A stretch of 64,000 nucleotides of DNA from Shewanella frigidimarina (GTDB taxonomy: Bacteria; Pseudomonadota; Gammaproteobacteria; Enterobacterales; Shewanellaceae): NCBI RefSeq assembly GCF_003797125.1, contig NZ_RKKE01000001.1, forward strand, positions 1,085,891 to 1,149,890. Reading direction: 5' to 3'. Positions 46,594 through 56,508 of this stretch are shown one piece after another. The position numbers were made by a program, and so were the translations under genes. A model generated the notes under the pieces. It had not been told where the DNA came from and did not search any database. It saw only the letters and a program-made list of their open reading frames with translations. Position 1 is the stretch's first letter; each line of letters opens with the position of its first letter.

Positions 46594-49260
46594 TTACGCG
46601 AACTGTGGGTTAATCTTGTCAGCATCAATACCATATTCAGCGATGGCTTTAGTCAACACATCAACAGGCATTTCATTACGCTCAACAAGAGACTTCAGTG
46701 CCGCAATAACAATAAACTTAGCATCTACTTCAAAGTGATGACGTAAGTTTGCGCGGCTATCGCTACGACCAAAACCATCAGTACCAAGTACTTTATAGTC
46801 TGTCGGTACGAAAGCACGTAATTGCTCGCCGTATATCTTCATATAGTCAGTCGCCACAATCGCTGGCGCGTCTGCAGATAATACTTGGCTAATATACGCT
46901 TGCTTAGGTTCAGCTGTTGGATGCAACATGTTCCAACGTTCAGCAGCTTGGCCGTCACGAGTTAACTCGTTAAAGCTAGTCACACTGAATACGTCAGCGC
47001 TTACGCCAAAGTCTTTTGCTAATGCTTGTGCTGCTTTACGCACTTCTTCAAGTATCGTACCGCAACCCATTAACTGCACTTTACCTTTACCACTACCGGC
47101 AACTGTTTCAAGCTTGTAAATACCTTTGACAATACCTTCTTCGGCACCGGCTGGCATTTCTGGCTGAACATAGTTTTCGTTCATTGTGGTTAGGTAGTAG
47201 AAGATATCTTCTTGATTTTCGCCATACATACGACGAATACCATCTTGCACTACAACCGCAATTTCATAACCGTAAGTTGGATCGTAAGAGATACAGTTTG
47301 GAATAGTATTAGCTAATACGTGGCTATGACCATCTTGATGCTGTAAACCTTCGCCGTTCAATGTTGTACGACCTGAAGTTCCACCTACTAAGAAACCACG
47401 TGCGCGCATGTCGCCAGCAGCCCATGCCATGTCACCAATACGTTGGAAACCGAACATAGAGTAGTAGATGTAAAACGGAATTGTTGGCATGTTATTGACT
47501 GAGTAGCTGGTTGCAGCTGATACCCAAGATGACATTGCGCCTAATTCGTTAATACCTTCTTGTAAAACCTGACCGGTTTTATCTTCACGGTAGTACGCCA
47601 CTTGATCAGAATCTTGTGGAATATATTTTTGGCCTTCGTGAGCATAAATACCCACTTGACGGAATAAACCTTCCATACCAAAAGTACGTGCTTCATCAGG
47701 AATAATCGGCACAATACGCTTGCCAATACCTTTGTCTTTCAATAACGCAGTTAATACTCGGACAAACGCCATCGTTGACGAGATTTCACGGCCATTAGAG
47801 CCTTTTAAAATCGAATCAAAAATTTTCAATGAAGGAATTTCTAACTCTTCAGTGAATTTTTCACGGCGTTGCGGTAAATAACCTAATAATGCTTCACGGC
47901 GACTCTTTAAGTATTTCACTTCTTCAGAGTCTGGACCTGGATGATAGAAAGGCAAATCTTCTAGCTGGTCATCAGGGATCGGGATATTGAAACGATCGCG
48001 GAAGTAACGAATAGACTCAGCGCCCATCTTCTTCACGTTGTGAGCGATGTTTTTACCTTCGCCTGCATCACCTAAACCGTAACCTTTAACTGTTTTAGCT
48101 AAAATAACGGTTGGGCGACCTTTGGTTTTTTGTGCATGTTCAAGTGCAGCGTAAACTTTAACAGGATCATGACCACCACGGTTTAAACGCCAAATGTCAT
48201 CATCTGACATGTTAGCAACCATTTCGGCAGTTTCTGGGTACTTACCAAAGAAATGCTCACGCGTGTACGCGCCGCCTTTGGCTTTACAGTTTTGGTATTC
48301 ACCGTCTACGGTTTCTTCCATTAACTGCAATAATTTACCGCTAGTATCACGAGCCAATAACGGATCCCAATAGCGTCCCCAAATCACTTTAACCACTTCC
48401 CAGCCTGCGCCGCGGAATTCGCCTTCAAGTTCTTGGATAATTTTACCGTTACCACGAACAGGACCATCAAGACGCTGTAAGTTACAGTTAACGATAAATA
48501 CTAAGTTATCTAATTCTTCACGTGCAGCTAAACCAATAGCACCTAATGCTTCTGGCTCATCACACTCACCGTCACCTAAGAAACAGTAAACAGTCTGCTT
48601 AGAGCAATCTTTTAAACCACGGTCAGTTAAATACTTCAAATAACGCGCTTGGTAAATCGCTTGAATAGGACCTAGACCCATCGATACCGTCGGGAACTGC
48701 CAGTAAGTAGGCATTAACTTAGGGTGTGGGTACGAAGAAAGACCTTTGCCATCAACTTCTTGACGGAAGTTGGCCATTTGGTCTTCAGTAATACGGCCTT
48801 CAAGGAACGAACGCGCATAAATACCGGGTGCGATATGGCCTTGGAAATACACCAAATCACCACCGTCATGCTCGTTAGGCGCACGGAAGAAATGGTTAAA
48901 ACACACATCGTAAATTGTCGCACTAGACGCGAAACTTGAGATATGGCCACCAAGCTCTAAATCTTTCTTAGAACCGCGTAACACCATCGCCAATGCATTC
49001 CAGCGAATAATCGCCCGAATACGGCGTTCCATTTCTTGGTTGCCAGGCATGTTTGGCTCTTGGCCTGCTGGAATCGTGTTTAAATACGCAGTAGTCGCGT
49101 TATACGGTAAGTGAGTACCGTTACGGCGAGCTTTGTCGATTAATTTTTCGAGTAAAAAGTGTGCACGTTCAGGCCCTTCTTGCTCTAACACAGCTTGTAG
49201 AGCATCAACCCACTCTTGGGTTTCTGATGGGTCTAAATCTTGAAGCATATCTTCAGACAT
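46594..49260 (-). CDS. aceE: Pyruvate dehydrogenase E1 (homodimeric type)
   Basis: The ATG at 49260 (MSEDMLQDLDPSETQEW) has AAGGA eight bases before it and gives 888 residues, the usual AceE length. An upstream in-frame start at 49317 lacks a site. The thiamine diphosphate motif is GDGECDEPEALGAIGLAARE...NCN. It decarboxylates pyruvate and acetylates the E2 lipoyl groups. It lies directly behind pdhR on the same strand and is probably controlled by it. Confidence 0.97.
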   Translation of the reverse strand: MSEDMLQDLDPSETQEWVDALQAVLEQEGPERAHFLLEKLIDKARRNGTHLPYNATTAYLNTIPAGQEPNMPGNQEMERRIRAIIRWNALAMVLRGSKKDLELGGHISSFASSATIYDVCFNHFFRAPNEHDGGDLVYFQGHIAPGIYARSFLEGRITEDQMANFRQEVDGKGLSSYPHPKLMPTYWQFPTVSMGLGPIQAIYQARYLKYLTDRGLKDCSKQTVYCFLGDGECDEPEALGAIGLAAREELDNLVFIVNCNLQRLDGPVRGNGKIIQELEGEFRGAGWEVVKVIWGRYWDPLLARDTSGKLLQLMEETVDGEYQNCKAKGGAYTREHFFGKYPETAEMVANMSDDDIWRLNRGGHDPVKVYAALEHAQKTKGRPTVILAKTVKGYGLGDAGEGKNIAHNVKKMGAESIRYFRDRFNIPIPDDQLEDLPFYHPGPDSEEVKYLKSRREALLGYLPQRREKFTEELEIPSLKIFDSILKGSNGREISSTMAFVRVLTALLKDKGIGKRIVPIIPDEARTFGMEGLFRQVGIYAHEGQKYIPQDSDQVAYYREDKTGQVLQEGINELGAMSSWVSAATSYSVNNMPTIPFYIYYSMFGFQRIGDMAWAAGDMRARGFLVGGTSGRTTLNGEGLQHQDGHSHVLANTIPNCISYDPTYGYEIAVVVQDGIRRMYGENQEDIFYYLTTMNENYVQPEMPAGAEEGIVKGIYKLETVAGSGKGKVQLMGCGTILEEVRKAAQALAKDFGVSADVFSVTSFNELTRDGQAAERWNMLHPTAEPKQAYISQVLSADAPAIVATDYMKIYGEQLRAFVPTDYKVLGTDGFGRSDSRANLRHHFEVDAKFIVIAALKSLVERNEMPVDVLTKAIAEYGIDADKINPQFA

Positions 49261-49351
49261 CTCGCAGTCCTTCTCTATATACGGATTATATTTCGGCTTT
49301 TTGCTGCTTGTTGACACAGCAAAAGTGTATTCTTATTCAAAGTGACAAGTG

Positions 49352-50104
49352 TTACACGCCGCTCTTTAAACGGCGCAAACTACGTTGCAACCGACTGTCT
49401 TCTTCTCTTACTGACAACATGACTTCTTCGATGTAGCTTAAATGCTCATTCGAAGCTTCACGTGCAGCGTCTGGGTCCCGGCGTATAATCGCAGCCAGTA
49501 ACGCGCGTCTGTGATCATTTGCCATGGTGGAAGCTTCTTCGCGTATGCTTAAAAGCTCCAAATTTTGTGCGACATTTTTGTGCAGCACAGGGGTTAAACT
49601 TAATACTAAATGCAACATAGCAACATTGTGTGACGCCTCAGCAACCGCACGATAAAAACGTACAATGGCAGCAGCTTTGGCCTCAATATTCGTCGCAGCT
49701 TCTACTTCAATAATTCGTTTTTGAATATTCTGCATATCCGCATCGGTGCCGCGCAGCGCAGCATAATACGCCATCATGCCTTCTGTGGCGTGACGGAATT
49801 CGAGTAAGTCATACTGACTTTCTGAGTCGTTATGCATTAATTCAACGATAGGATCGGCAAGACTTTGCCACAGTTGTTCTTTAACATAGGTGCCACCGCC
49901 TTGACGACGCATGAGCAACCCTTTAGCTTCTAATTTTTGAATCGCTTCACGTAATGAAGGACGAGACACTTCAAATTGTACCGCGAGTTCGCGTTCAGGA
50001 GGTAGTTTCTGACCAGGCTGCAAACTGCCTTCAAGGATCATCCGCTCCAATTGCTCCATGATCACATCAGAAATTTTTGGCTGGTTAATCTTAATATAAG
50101 CCAT
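49352..50104 (-). CDS. pdhR: PdhR, pyruvate-sensing GntR-family repressor
   Basis: This 250-residue FadR-subfamily regulator has an N-terminal winged helix (SDVIMEQLERMILEGSLQPG, then PPERELAVQFEVSRPSLREA) and a C-terminal FCD ligand domain. E. coli PdhR represses pdhR-aceEF-lpd and is released by pyruvate. A perfect PdhR operator lies 33 bases upstream of the start, so it should repress itself and the complex genes downstream. Confidence 0.95.
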   Translation of the reverse strand: MAYIKINQPKISDVIMEQLERMILEGSLQPGQKLPPERELAVQFEVSRPSLREAIQKLEAKGLLMRRQGGGTYVKEQLWQSLADPIVELMHNDSESQYDLLEFRHATEGMMAYYAALRGTDADMQNIQKRIIEVEAATNIEAKAAAIVRFYRAVAEASHNVAMLHLVLSLTPVLHKNVAQNLELLSIREEASTMANDHRRALLAAIIRRDPDAAREASNEHLSYIEEVMLSVREEDSRLQRSLRRLKSGV

Positions 50105-50136
50105 GTAGCGCTCTGCTCCCTAAACAAGCAATTGTC

Positions 50137-50153
50137 AATTGGTCTTACCAATT
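50137..50153. promoter_or_regulatory. PdhR operator upstream of pdhR
   Basis: AATTGGTCTTACCAATT is a 17-base palindrome, with arms AATTGGT and ACCAATT, identical in the key positions to the E. coli PdhR box (ATTGGTnnnACCAAT). It lies where the pdhR promoter is expected. Confidence 0.92.
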
Positions 50154-50295
50154 AATATGAGAGAGCGCACTTTATCAAATCATACAAGCCATGTCTAGTT
50201 ATCAGCATACCGACAAAAGAACACCGCTTTGTTTAAAACGCTCAAGCCCAGAGCATAACTGAAATTTATGCATAAGGGGTCAGACCATTTATCCG

Positions 50296-50406
50296 AAAAA
50301 TCCTAGAAACTAGGGCGCTACGCTGTTAGAAGCTATAAAATCTCAGCAGCGAAGCTGTCCTAGCAGGACGTAGTCCGCCCTAGAAGCGCAGCGCACTAAA
50401 GTCTAG
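50296..50406 (-). repeat. Dispersed MITE-like repeat, copy 2 (behind ampE)
   Basis: Its reverse complement reads GCGCTTCTAGGGCGGACTAC, GTCCTGCTAGG, GAGATTTTATAGCTTCTAAC and AGCGTAGCGCCCTAG, matching copies 1 and 3. It lacks the middle 60 bases of the longer copies. It overlaps the ampE stop codon. Confidence 0.8.
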
Positions 50407-51254
50407 CTAACAAAACCAAAAATAGTTAATACAGAAACCATGGTTAGCAATAACACAAAATTACGCTTACTCAATGCCAGTAATGCCAAAGTAGATTGCA
50501 CACTCAACGGCGCATCTCCTGCTTCAGGTAAAGACTCTGCGGCAACCGCAGTATGGGTCACTATTGTTTTAGCTTCAGTATTAACACTTAAACCATATTG
50601 TCGCCAAGCACTTAACCCTTCACTAAACTGGCCGCTTAACACATAACCAAAACTAAACACCCGACTTGGCAACCAATCAAATATTATCTGTAAACGATCG
50701 ACCAATGGCATTTCAAGCTTATTATTACTGTTGTACTCACTATAAAAACGCACCGTACAATATAAAATTACACCAACAGGACCTAAAAAAATTAAATATA
50801 ATGCCACAGCGCCGTAATAGCGGTAATTAATCCACGCCACCGTTTGGCCTACTTTTCGGCCTAAATCCTGTTCATCCACGACATCTAAAGACTCTGTAGG
50901 GTCCAACTCGCTAGCGTAACGATAACAGGCTTGCACATCGCCGCGGCATGCCGCTTGAATATACTGCTTAAACACACTTCGTAATGTTTGGTGACTAAAA
51001 CAAATAATCGATATCAACACCCAAAATAATAAGCTCAATAAATCAAAAAAAATGCCATCAAGCAGAAAACTGATTAACAGGACTAATAAGGCAGGCAACA
51101 CGATTGCAATCACGACACCAACTGCTGACTTTAATGATTGGCTATCCCAAAACTGCTTTTGGTAACGCATCATCACACTATCGAACTGCCAACCACTCGG
51201 CAGAAGTTTCATACGCTCAACTAGAATTGCCACTAATAATGAAAATAACGCCAT
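50403..51254 (-). CDS. ampE: AmpE, inner-membrane protein of the ampD-ampE unit
   Basis: This 283-residue protein has four or five hydrophobic helices and the start MALFSLLVAILVERMKLLPS typical of AmpE. AAAGGATATTC precedes the ATG. AmpE accompanies AmpD in many gammaproteobacteria; it is ATP-binding-like in older reports and related to CobD-type proteins, but its function is not established. The stop lies within a dispersed repeat. Confidence 0.9.
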   Translation of the reverse strand: MALFSLLVAILVERMKLLPSGWQFDSVMMRYQKQFWDSQSLKSAVGVVIAIVLPALLVLLISFLLDGIFFDLLSLLFWVLISIICFSHQTLRSVFKQYIQAACRGDVQACYRYASELDPTESLDVVDEQDLGRKVGQTVAWINYRYYGAVALYLIFLGPVGVILYCTVRFYSEYNSNNKLEMPLVDRLQIIFDWLPSRVFSFGYVLSGQFSEGLSAWRQYGLSVNTEAKTIVTHTAVAAESLPEAGDAPLSVQSTLALLALSKRNFVLLLTMVSVLTIFGFVS

Positions 51255-51391
51255 GAATATCCTTTTAACTTCTATTCAGTTGCTGCTGTCGCCATTAAAG
51301 AACAGTGCTTACGTGGGCGATAGCTACAAATGCTCTCAGCAAATGCGATCAACAAATACAATCCAACTACAGCTATGGCCACAAGATTAGC

Positions 51392-51964
51392 CTAAGCCAC
51401 GGCAATGGCTTGCTTATATCGAGGCCAATCAAAGCTAAACCCGGGGTCAGTTTTACGCCCTGGTGCGATATCACAATGGCCGACAATATTATTTATGTTA
51501 ATCATAGGATATTGCGCCATTAACTCCAATGTTAACAGCATTAATTGATGATATTGCTCATCGGTATAACCACTACTATCGGTGCCTTCCAGCTCAATAC
51601 CAATCGCAAAGTCGTTACAGCCCGTACGCCCGTTGAATTCAGAGATACCAGCATGCCATGCTCTATCATCACAGCTCACATACTGCACTACTTCACCATC
51701 GCGGCGAATTAAAAAGTGTGCCGAGACTTGCAAGCCTGCCAACTCAGCAAAACTGTCGTCAGCCTCAGTATCTAAGCAGCCTTGAAAAAGTGCATCAATG
51801 TGCGGTAAGCCAAAACAACCCGCCGGTAAACTAATATTGTGGATCACCAACAAACTCACCTCATCTGTTGGCCGTGAATTAAAATGTGGCGAAATACACT
51901 TTCTAGCGCTGGCTAACCAGCCTTGTTTTAATAAGCCTTTTGGCATATCCATCCTTCTAAACAT
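51392..51964 (-). CDS. ampD: AmpD, cytoplasmic 1,6-anhydro-MurNAc-L-alanine amidase
   Basis: The 190-residue product has the amidase_2 fold with zinc ligands in LLVIHNISLP (His) and VGHCDIAPGRKTDPG (His and Asp). There is no signal peptide, so it acts in the cytoplasm on recycled muropeptides. In species with AmpR/AmpC its loss raises beta-lactamase; no ampC or ampR is in this window. It reads away from nadC. Confidence 0.95.
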   Translation of the reverse strand: MFRRMDMPKGLLKQGWLASARKCISPHFNSRPTDEVSLLVIHNISLPAGCFGLPHIDALFQGCLDTEADDSFAELAGLQVSAHFLIRRDGEVVQYVSCDDRAWHAGISEFNGRTGCNDFAIGIELEGTDSSGYTDEQYHQLMLLTLELMAQYPMININNIVGHCDIAPGRKTDPGFSFDWPRYKQAIAVA

Positions 51965-53245
<1,281 letters not shown>

Positions 53246-53258
53246 TACTTATATTTTT

Positions 53259-53424
53259 TAGGTTCTAGAGCGGACTTCGTCCTGCTAGGTCGCTGCGCTT
53301 CTAGAACCTAGGCTTTTAACTCGTATCTCATCACTTGCCACAGCTTGCTATCTCTCGTCACCGTATGCAAGCGCTTTGCTGCTAAGATTTTATAGCATCT
53401 AACAGCGCAGCGTTCTAGAACCTA
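53259..53424 (+). repeat. Dispersed MITE-like repeat, copy 3 (behind nadC)
   Basis: A 166-base unit with terminal inverted repeats: TAGGTTCTAGAGCG at the left and the reverse complement TAGGTTCTAGAACG at the right, 13 of 14 bases alike. An internal copy of TCTAGAACCTAGG lies at 53299-53312. It shares GCGGACTTCGTCCTGCTAGG and AAGATTTTATAGCATCTAAC with the other copies. It starts 13 bases after the nadC stop. Confidence 0.85.
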
Positions 53425-53902
53425 GGCCTTTTAGTTTTTATCCTGCGACAACGCTAAAGCAGAGATGTTGAAATAATTTGGGTATAAACCAGTCACATTG
53501 GCCATCAAAAAAGCGCCAGCAAAATGGCGTTTGTTGCAGTATTGTCAAATAAAATCTCCCACACACCTAACACGTCAAAATACATATAGGGTATAATGTG
53601 CGGAAAATGTGAAAACAGAGCCTTTTTAGACATTTATTTTTAATTTGTATCATAAAACTATTCCTTTCCTAAGCCTTTTATACTAACGTTTAGCGTAGGC
53701 GAGTTGGCCTTTCGGTCATGTACTGCAATAATAAAGTTGTAAAAAACATCTATGCTTTATCAATTGTGTAACATTGATTCAACGCTTTCTTATTGATATC
53801 GATATTACGAATTAATAAAACATGCGTTTTACACTAGTATCGCAGCTCAGCCGAAATGCTATACTGACACAATAAAGTAAGTAGCTGGTTATTATCCATA
53901 AA
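53425..53902. other. Long non-coding stretch upstream of pilA
   Basis: About 480 AT-rich bases with no gene of note. It holds one hairpin (53511-53532) and leads into the pilA control region. Confidence 0.5.
53511..53532. terminator. Hairpin that may terminate nadC transcription
   Basis: AAGCGCCA pairs with TGGCGTTT (one G-T pair) around GCAAAA. On the plus strand the T run is weak (TTTGTTG); on the minus strand TTTTTT follows. It could work either way. Confidence 0.45.
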
Positions 53903-53920
53903 TGACAGAATTCACTGTCA
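53903..53920. promoter_or_regulatory. TGACAG...CTGTCA palindrome upstream of pilA
   Basis: TGACAG-AATTCA-CTGTCA, a perfect six-base inverted repeat, about 230 bases before the putative sigma-54 promoter. It contains the TGTC core reported for PilR sites in Pseudomonas. Confidence 0.45.
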
Positions 53921-54111
53921 AATGGATAACAAACATAGCGATGGCTAAACTATAAAACTTGCTATACTGAATATGTTTCATAGGTTTAGTCCTCTAAAGC
54001 ACATTTTAGAAAGAAAGCATTAACAAACCTTGTCATCATGGACACATAAAGCTTAAATCATTGCACGCAGTGGTATAAGTAATATGCACAAGCGACGACA
54101 TAAACGACATC

Positions 54112-54128
54112 GTGACAATTAATGTCAC
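54112..54128. promoter_or_regulatory. GTGACA...TGTCAC palindrome upstream of pilA
   Basis: GTGACA-ATTAA-TGTCAC, perfect six-base arms, ending 24 bases before the -24 element. Half-site spacing (nine bases between GTGA and TCAC) rules out a CRP box. It may bind the sigma-54 activator PilR. Confidence 0.5.
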
Positions 54129-54151
54129 ATATTTGTGTCTGTAAGGCGTTA

Positions 54152-54165
54152 GGCATATGGATTGC
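54152..54165 (+). promoter_or_regulatory. Sigma-54-type promoter of pilA
   Basis: TTAGGCATATGGATTGCC has GG (54152-54153) and GC (54164-54165) exactly ten bases apart, matching TGGCAC-N5-TTGC at most positions. Transcription would begin near 54177, 69 bases before the pilA ATG. pilA genes of other gammaproteobacteria use RpoN with PilR. Confidence 0.7.
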
Positions 54166-54168
54166 CAC

Positions 54169-54200
54169 TTAGCACACTCAACTATAAACAAGTGTGCTAA
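54169..54200. promoter_or_regulatory. Perfect 10-base inverted repeat at the pilA transcription start
   Basis: TTAGCACACT and AGTGTGCTAA are exact reverse complements separated by 12 bases. If transcription starts near 54177 only part of the left arm is in the message, so it is more likely an operator than an RNA hairpin. Confidence 0.5.
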
Positions 54201-54245
54201 ACATCTAGGATTGAAATTGCCACAGCCTATTTTACGGAGAGAAAA

Positions 54246-54623
54246 ATGAAAGGTATTAACCAAATCAAAAACGCTAAGGGTTTTACTCTTATCGAATTAA
54301 TGATCGTAGTTGCGATCATCGGTATTCTTGCAGCAATCGCATTGCCTGCTTATCAAGAATATGTAAACAAAAGTAAAATCAACTCTTGTTTAGGTGAAGC
54401 TGCTGCTGCGACCAAAGCAAATGCAGCGGCTATCATTGCAGAGTTAGACACAGTTAAATTATACGCACCAGTTGCTTGTGCTTCTGGATCTGGTTCTGAA
54501 CTTCCTACTAAAGCTGAAGGACTAGCCAAATTAACAGGCAATGCTACATTCACTGCATTAGATGCAAAACCTACAACAATTACTTGTGATATGACAACTT
54601 CCACATGTAAAGCTGGCAGCTAA
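54246..54623 (+). CDS. pilA: PilA, major type IV pilin
   Basis: The 125-residue prepilin has leader [12 protein letters not shown] and then [20 protein letters not shown], with Glu at +5. Four cysteines are present, the last two in [11 protein letters not shown] close to the end, the site of the usual D-loop disulfide. The chain ends CKAGS, so its last residue is a serine. ACGGAGAG precedes the ATG and a terminator follows. It builds the type IV pilus used for twitching, attachment and DNA uptake. Confidence 0.96.
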   Translation: MKGINQIKNAKGFTLIELMIVVAIIGILAAIALPAYQEYVNKSKINSCLGEAAAATKANAAAIIAELDTVKLYAPVACASGSGSELPTKAEGLAKLTGNATFTALDAKPTTITCDMTTSTCKAGS

Positions 54624-54644
54624 ATAAGTACAATTTAATTATCG

Positions 54645-54674
54645 AAAAAACACCTTCCTCGTAGGGTGTTTTTT
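54645..54674 (+). terminator. Terminator of pilA
   Basis: AAAAAACACC-TTCCTCGTAG-GGTGTTTTTTTT, about 20 bases past the stop. The A/T-rich flanks are symmetric, so it could also act for the convergent gene. Confidence 0.88.
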
Positions 54675-54790
54675 TTACTCATAATACTCAAAACGAATGC
54701 AAACCATAGCTTAAGTACAAATCCACCTAAACTTTTAAATAAGTTCATGATGTTAATCATTAAAAAATAATATTAACTAAGCTAATATTA

Positions 54791-56155
54791 TTAGTAACTT
54801 ATTAGCCCATGAACCCAAATTCTGGGAAACATGCCTGGTAGCAACTCTTGATACTGATATGTAGCTAGTAGTAAACAACTGATAGCAGATATCAGCAAAA
54901 ACAACCCTATTCTGGTAAGTATTCCAAGCTTATAGACATCATTCCCTCCGTATTGCATCATCATAGAAAGCAAAAATATAAACAGGATTTGCGCAAATGG
55001 CATCACAGCAACACCACTAAATAATGAGTAAATTAGACCTGACAAAACAGCACAAACAATCGATATTCCCGAAGAATTCCCAGCCAACTTTAACATTCGT
55101 AATCTACTGTAAATTCTAGTTATTACCCATGAGCTAGTGACTAAGCATGTTATAATCCCATACTCATAAAGTAATTGAATAATTGCATTGTGCGGGTGAG
55201 CATTCGGTAATGGTTTACCTTCTGCCCACGTAAAGCTCATCGGTCCAAATCCAAGTAAAAGGTTTTCTGGAATATTTTTTAAAACAAAAAGCCATAAATC
55301 TAAACGTCCCGAACTGGTTGTTCTAAACTGGAAGTTTGCACTCTCCATAAGCCAATACGGAATAGCAATAATAAACACTAACCACAAAAAAATCCCCAGT
55401 AATATGGTTCGTAATAGAGTAAAAATAAATTGTCTACGACTAGCTTTACCTAAAAATAACATGATCATGCTCGATGCGAGAATCAGAGACAGAAATCCTC
55501 CTCTCGCTTCTGTCTGTAACAACACCATCCAATGTAATGATATGACGATAAAAGAAACACTTCTGAACTTAGCTAAGTCTTGCTTAAAGAATGGCAAAAA
55601 TAGCAGTGGTATTACCATCACTTGTAATTGATTAAAAAATCGCACATTAACATAACCAGAAATGAGCCCGTGAATGTCAAAGCTTTGCGCATCAGCATAA
55701 GAAAACAACAAAAAAAGAATGTACTTAACAAACGTAAATACAGAAAATAATAAGAAGCTGGTATAAACCCAAAAGTAGATAATATCCTTTTCGAAAGTTC
55801 TCATACTGATTACGAAAAAGATAAAAGCGCAAATTAGGAGTGCGATATTAGCAATTTCAATTCCACTCCAAAATGGATGTTTACTGAGTAATGCAGAGCA
55901 AACCGCCAATGTGAAAAAAATGCCGACAAACGCTTTAGTCGCAGTTGAAAACCTTATAAATTCAATATCCTTTACAAAACATAGGCCCAATGAGAACAAC
56001 CAAACACAACCAATCAAAATAATGCGCTTTATATCGTATTCACTCTCAACACCAACAAGACGAGCAAATTTGACGGCAAACACAGTTCCAAGTAGAAAAA
56101 AGCATGTACTGACAATTAACAGCCCTCTAGAATATGTTTTTAATTGCACGCTCAT
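54791..56155 (-). CDS. O-antigen ligase / pilin O-oligosaccharyltransferase-like membrane protein
   Basis: This 454-residue protein has about 11-12 membrane helices and a Wzy_C-type core: TEARGGFLSLI, then a large periplasmic loop with SSGRLDLWLFVLKNIPENLL and LPNAHPHNAIIQLLYEYGI. These are the conserved Arg and His positions of WaaL, PglL and TfpO enzymes. It lies between pilA and pilB, convergent with pilA, the place where Pseudomonas tfpO/pilO lies. This suggests pilin glycosylation, but a lipopolysaccharide or capsule role cannot be excluded. Confidence 0.75.
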   Translation of the reverse strand: MSVQLKTYSRGLLIVSTCFFLLGTVFAVKFARLVGVESEYDIKRIILIGCVWLFSLGLCFVKDIEFIRFSTATKAFVGIFFTLAVCSALLSKHPFWSGIEIANIALLICAFIFFVISMRTFEKDIIYFWVYTSFLLFSVFTFVKYILFLLFSYADAQSFDIHGLISGYVNVRFFNQLQVMVIPLLFLPFFKQDLAKFRSVSFIVISLHWMVLLQTEARGGFLSLILASSMIMLFLGKASRRQFIFTLLRTILLGIFLWLVFIIAIPYWLMESANFQFRTTSSGRLDLWLFVLKNIPENLLLGFGPMSFTWAEGKPLPNAHPHNAIIQLLYEYGIITCLVTSSWVITRIYSRLRMLKLAGNSSGISIVCAVLSGLIYSLFSGVAVMPFAQILFIFLLSMMMQYGGNDVYKLGILTRIGLFLLISAISCLLLATYQYQELLPGMFPRIWVHGLISY

Positions 56156-56508
56156 TCCTCGCTATCCATTTCAAATTATCCACTTTTTCACACTTTAATC
56201 TTTACGGCCAAGTGATTCCAAGATTCCATGCTCGTGAGTATGAAATCAAACTTTTAATATGCGTGCATTTAATATATTGATAAAAAGAGCCAGTAGATAT
56301 ACAACTAAGCTATAGACAATGATAATTAAGGACCGAAACTAATTGTTATACTGTTAATATTTAGCAACTTTTTAAGTATGTCATCTTAAAAACTAATTCT
56401 GGCACATATCTATTTAGTGCTACAAATGATAATTTACTAAATCGACTAAAATCACCTTTTTCTAAGAATAAGTGATCATTTTAGCATTTGGGTACAACTG
56501 GAGCCCCC
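56156..56508. other. Divergent promoter region between the ligase-like gene and pilB
   Basis: About 350 AT-rich bases. No recognised operator, repeat or gene. A promoter for pilBCD is expected here. Confidence 0.5.

Noticed and set aside
54112..54128. GTGACA-TGTCAC palindrome as a CRP site
   Set aside because: CRP needs six bases between GTGA and TCAC; here there are nine.
54036..54263. Minus-strand frame of 75 codons across the pilA promoter
   Set aside because: It overlaps the sigma-54 promoter, the palindromes and the start of pilA, and shows no protein-like features.
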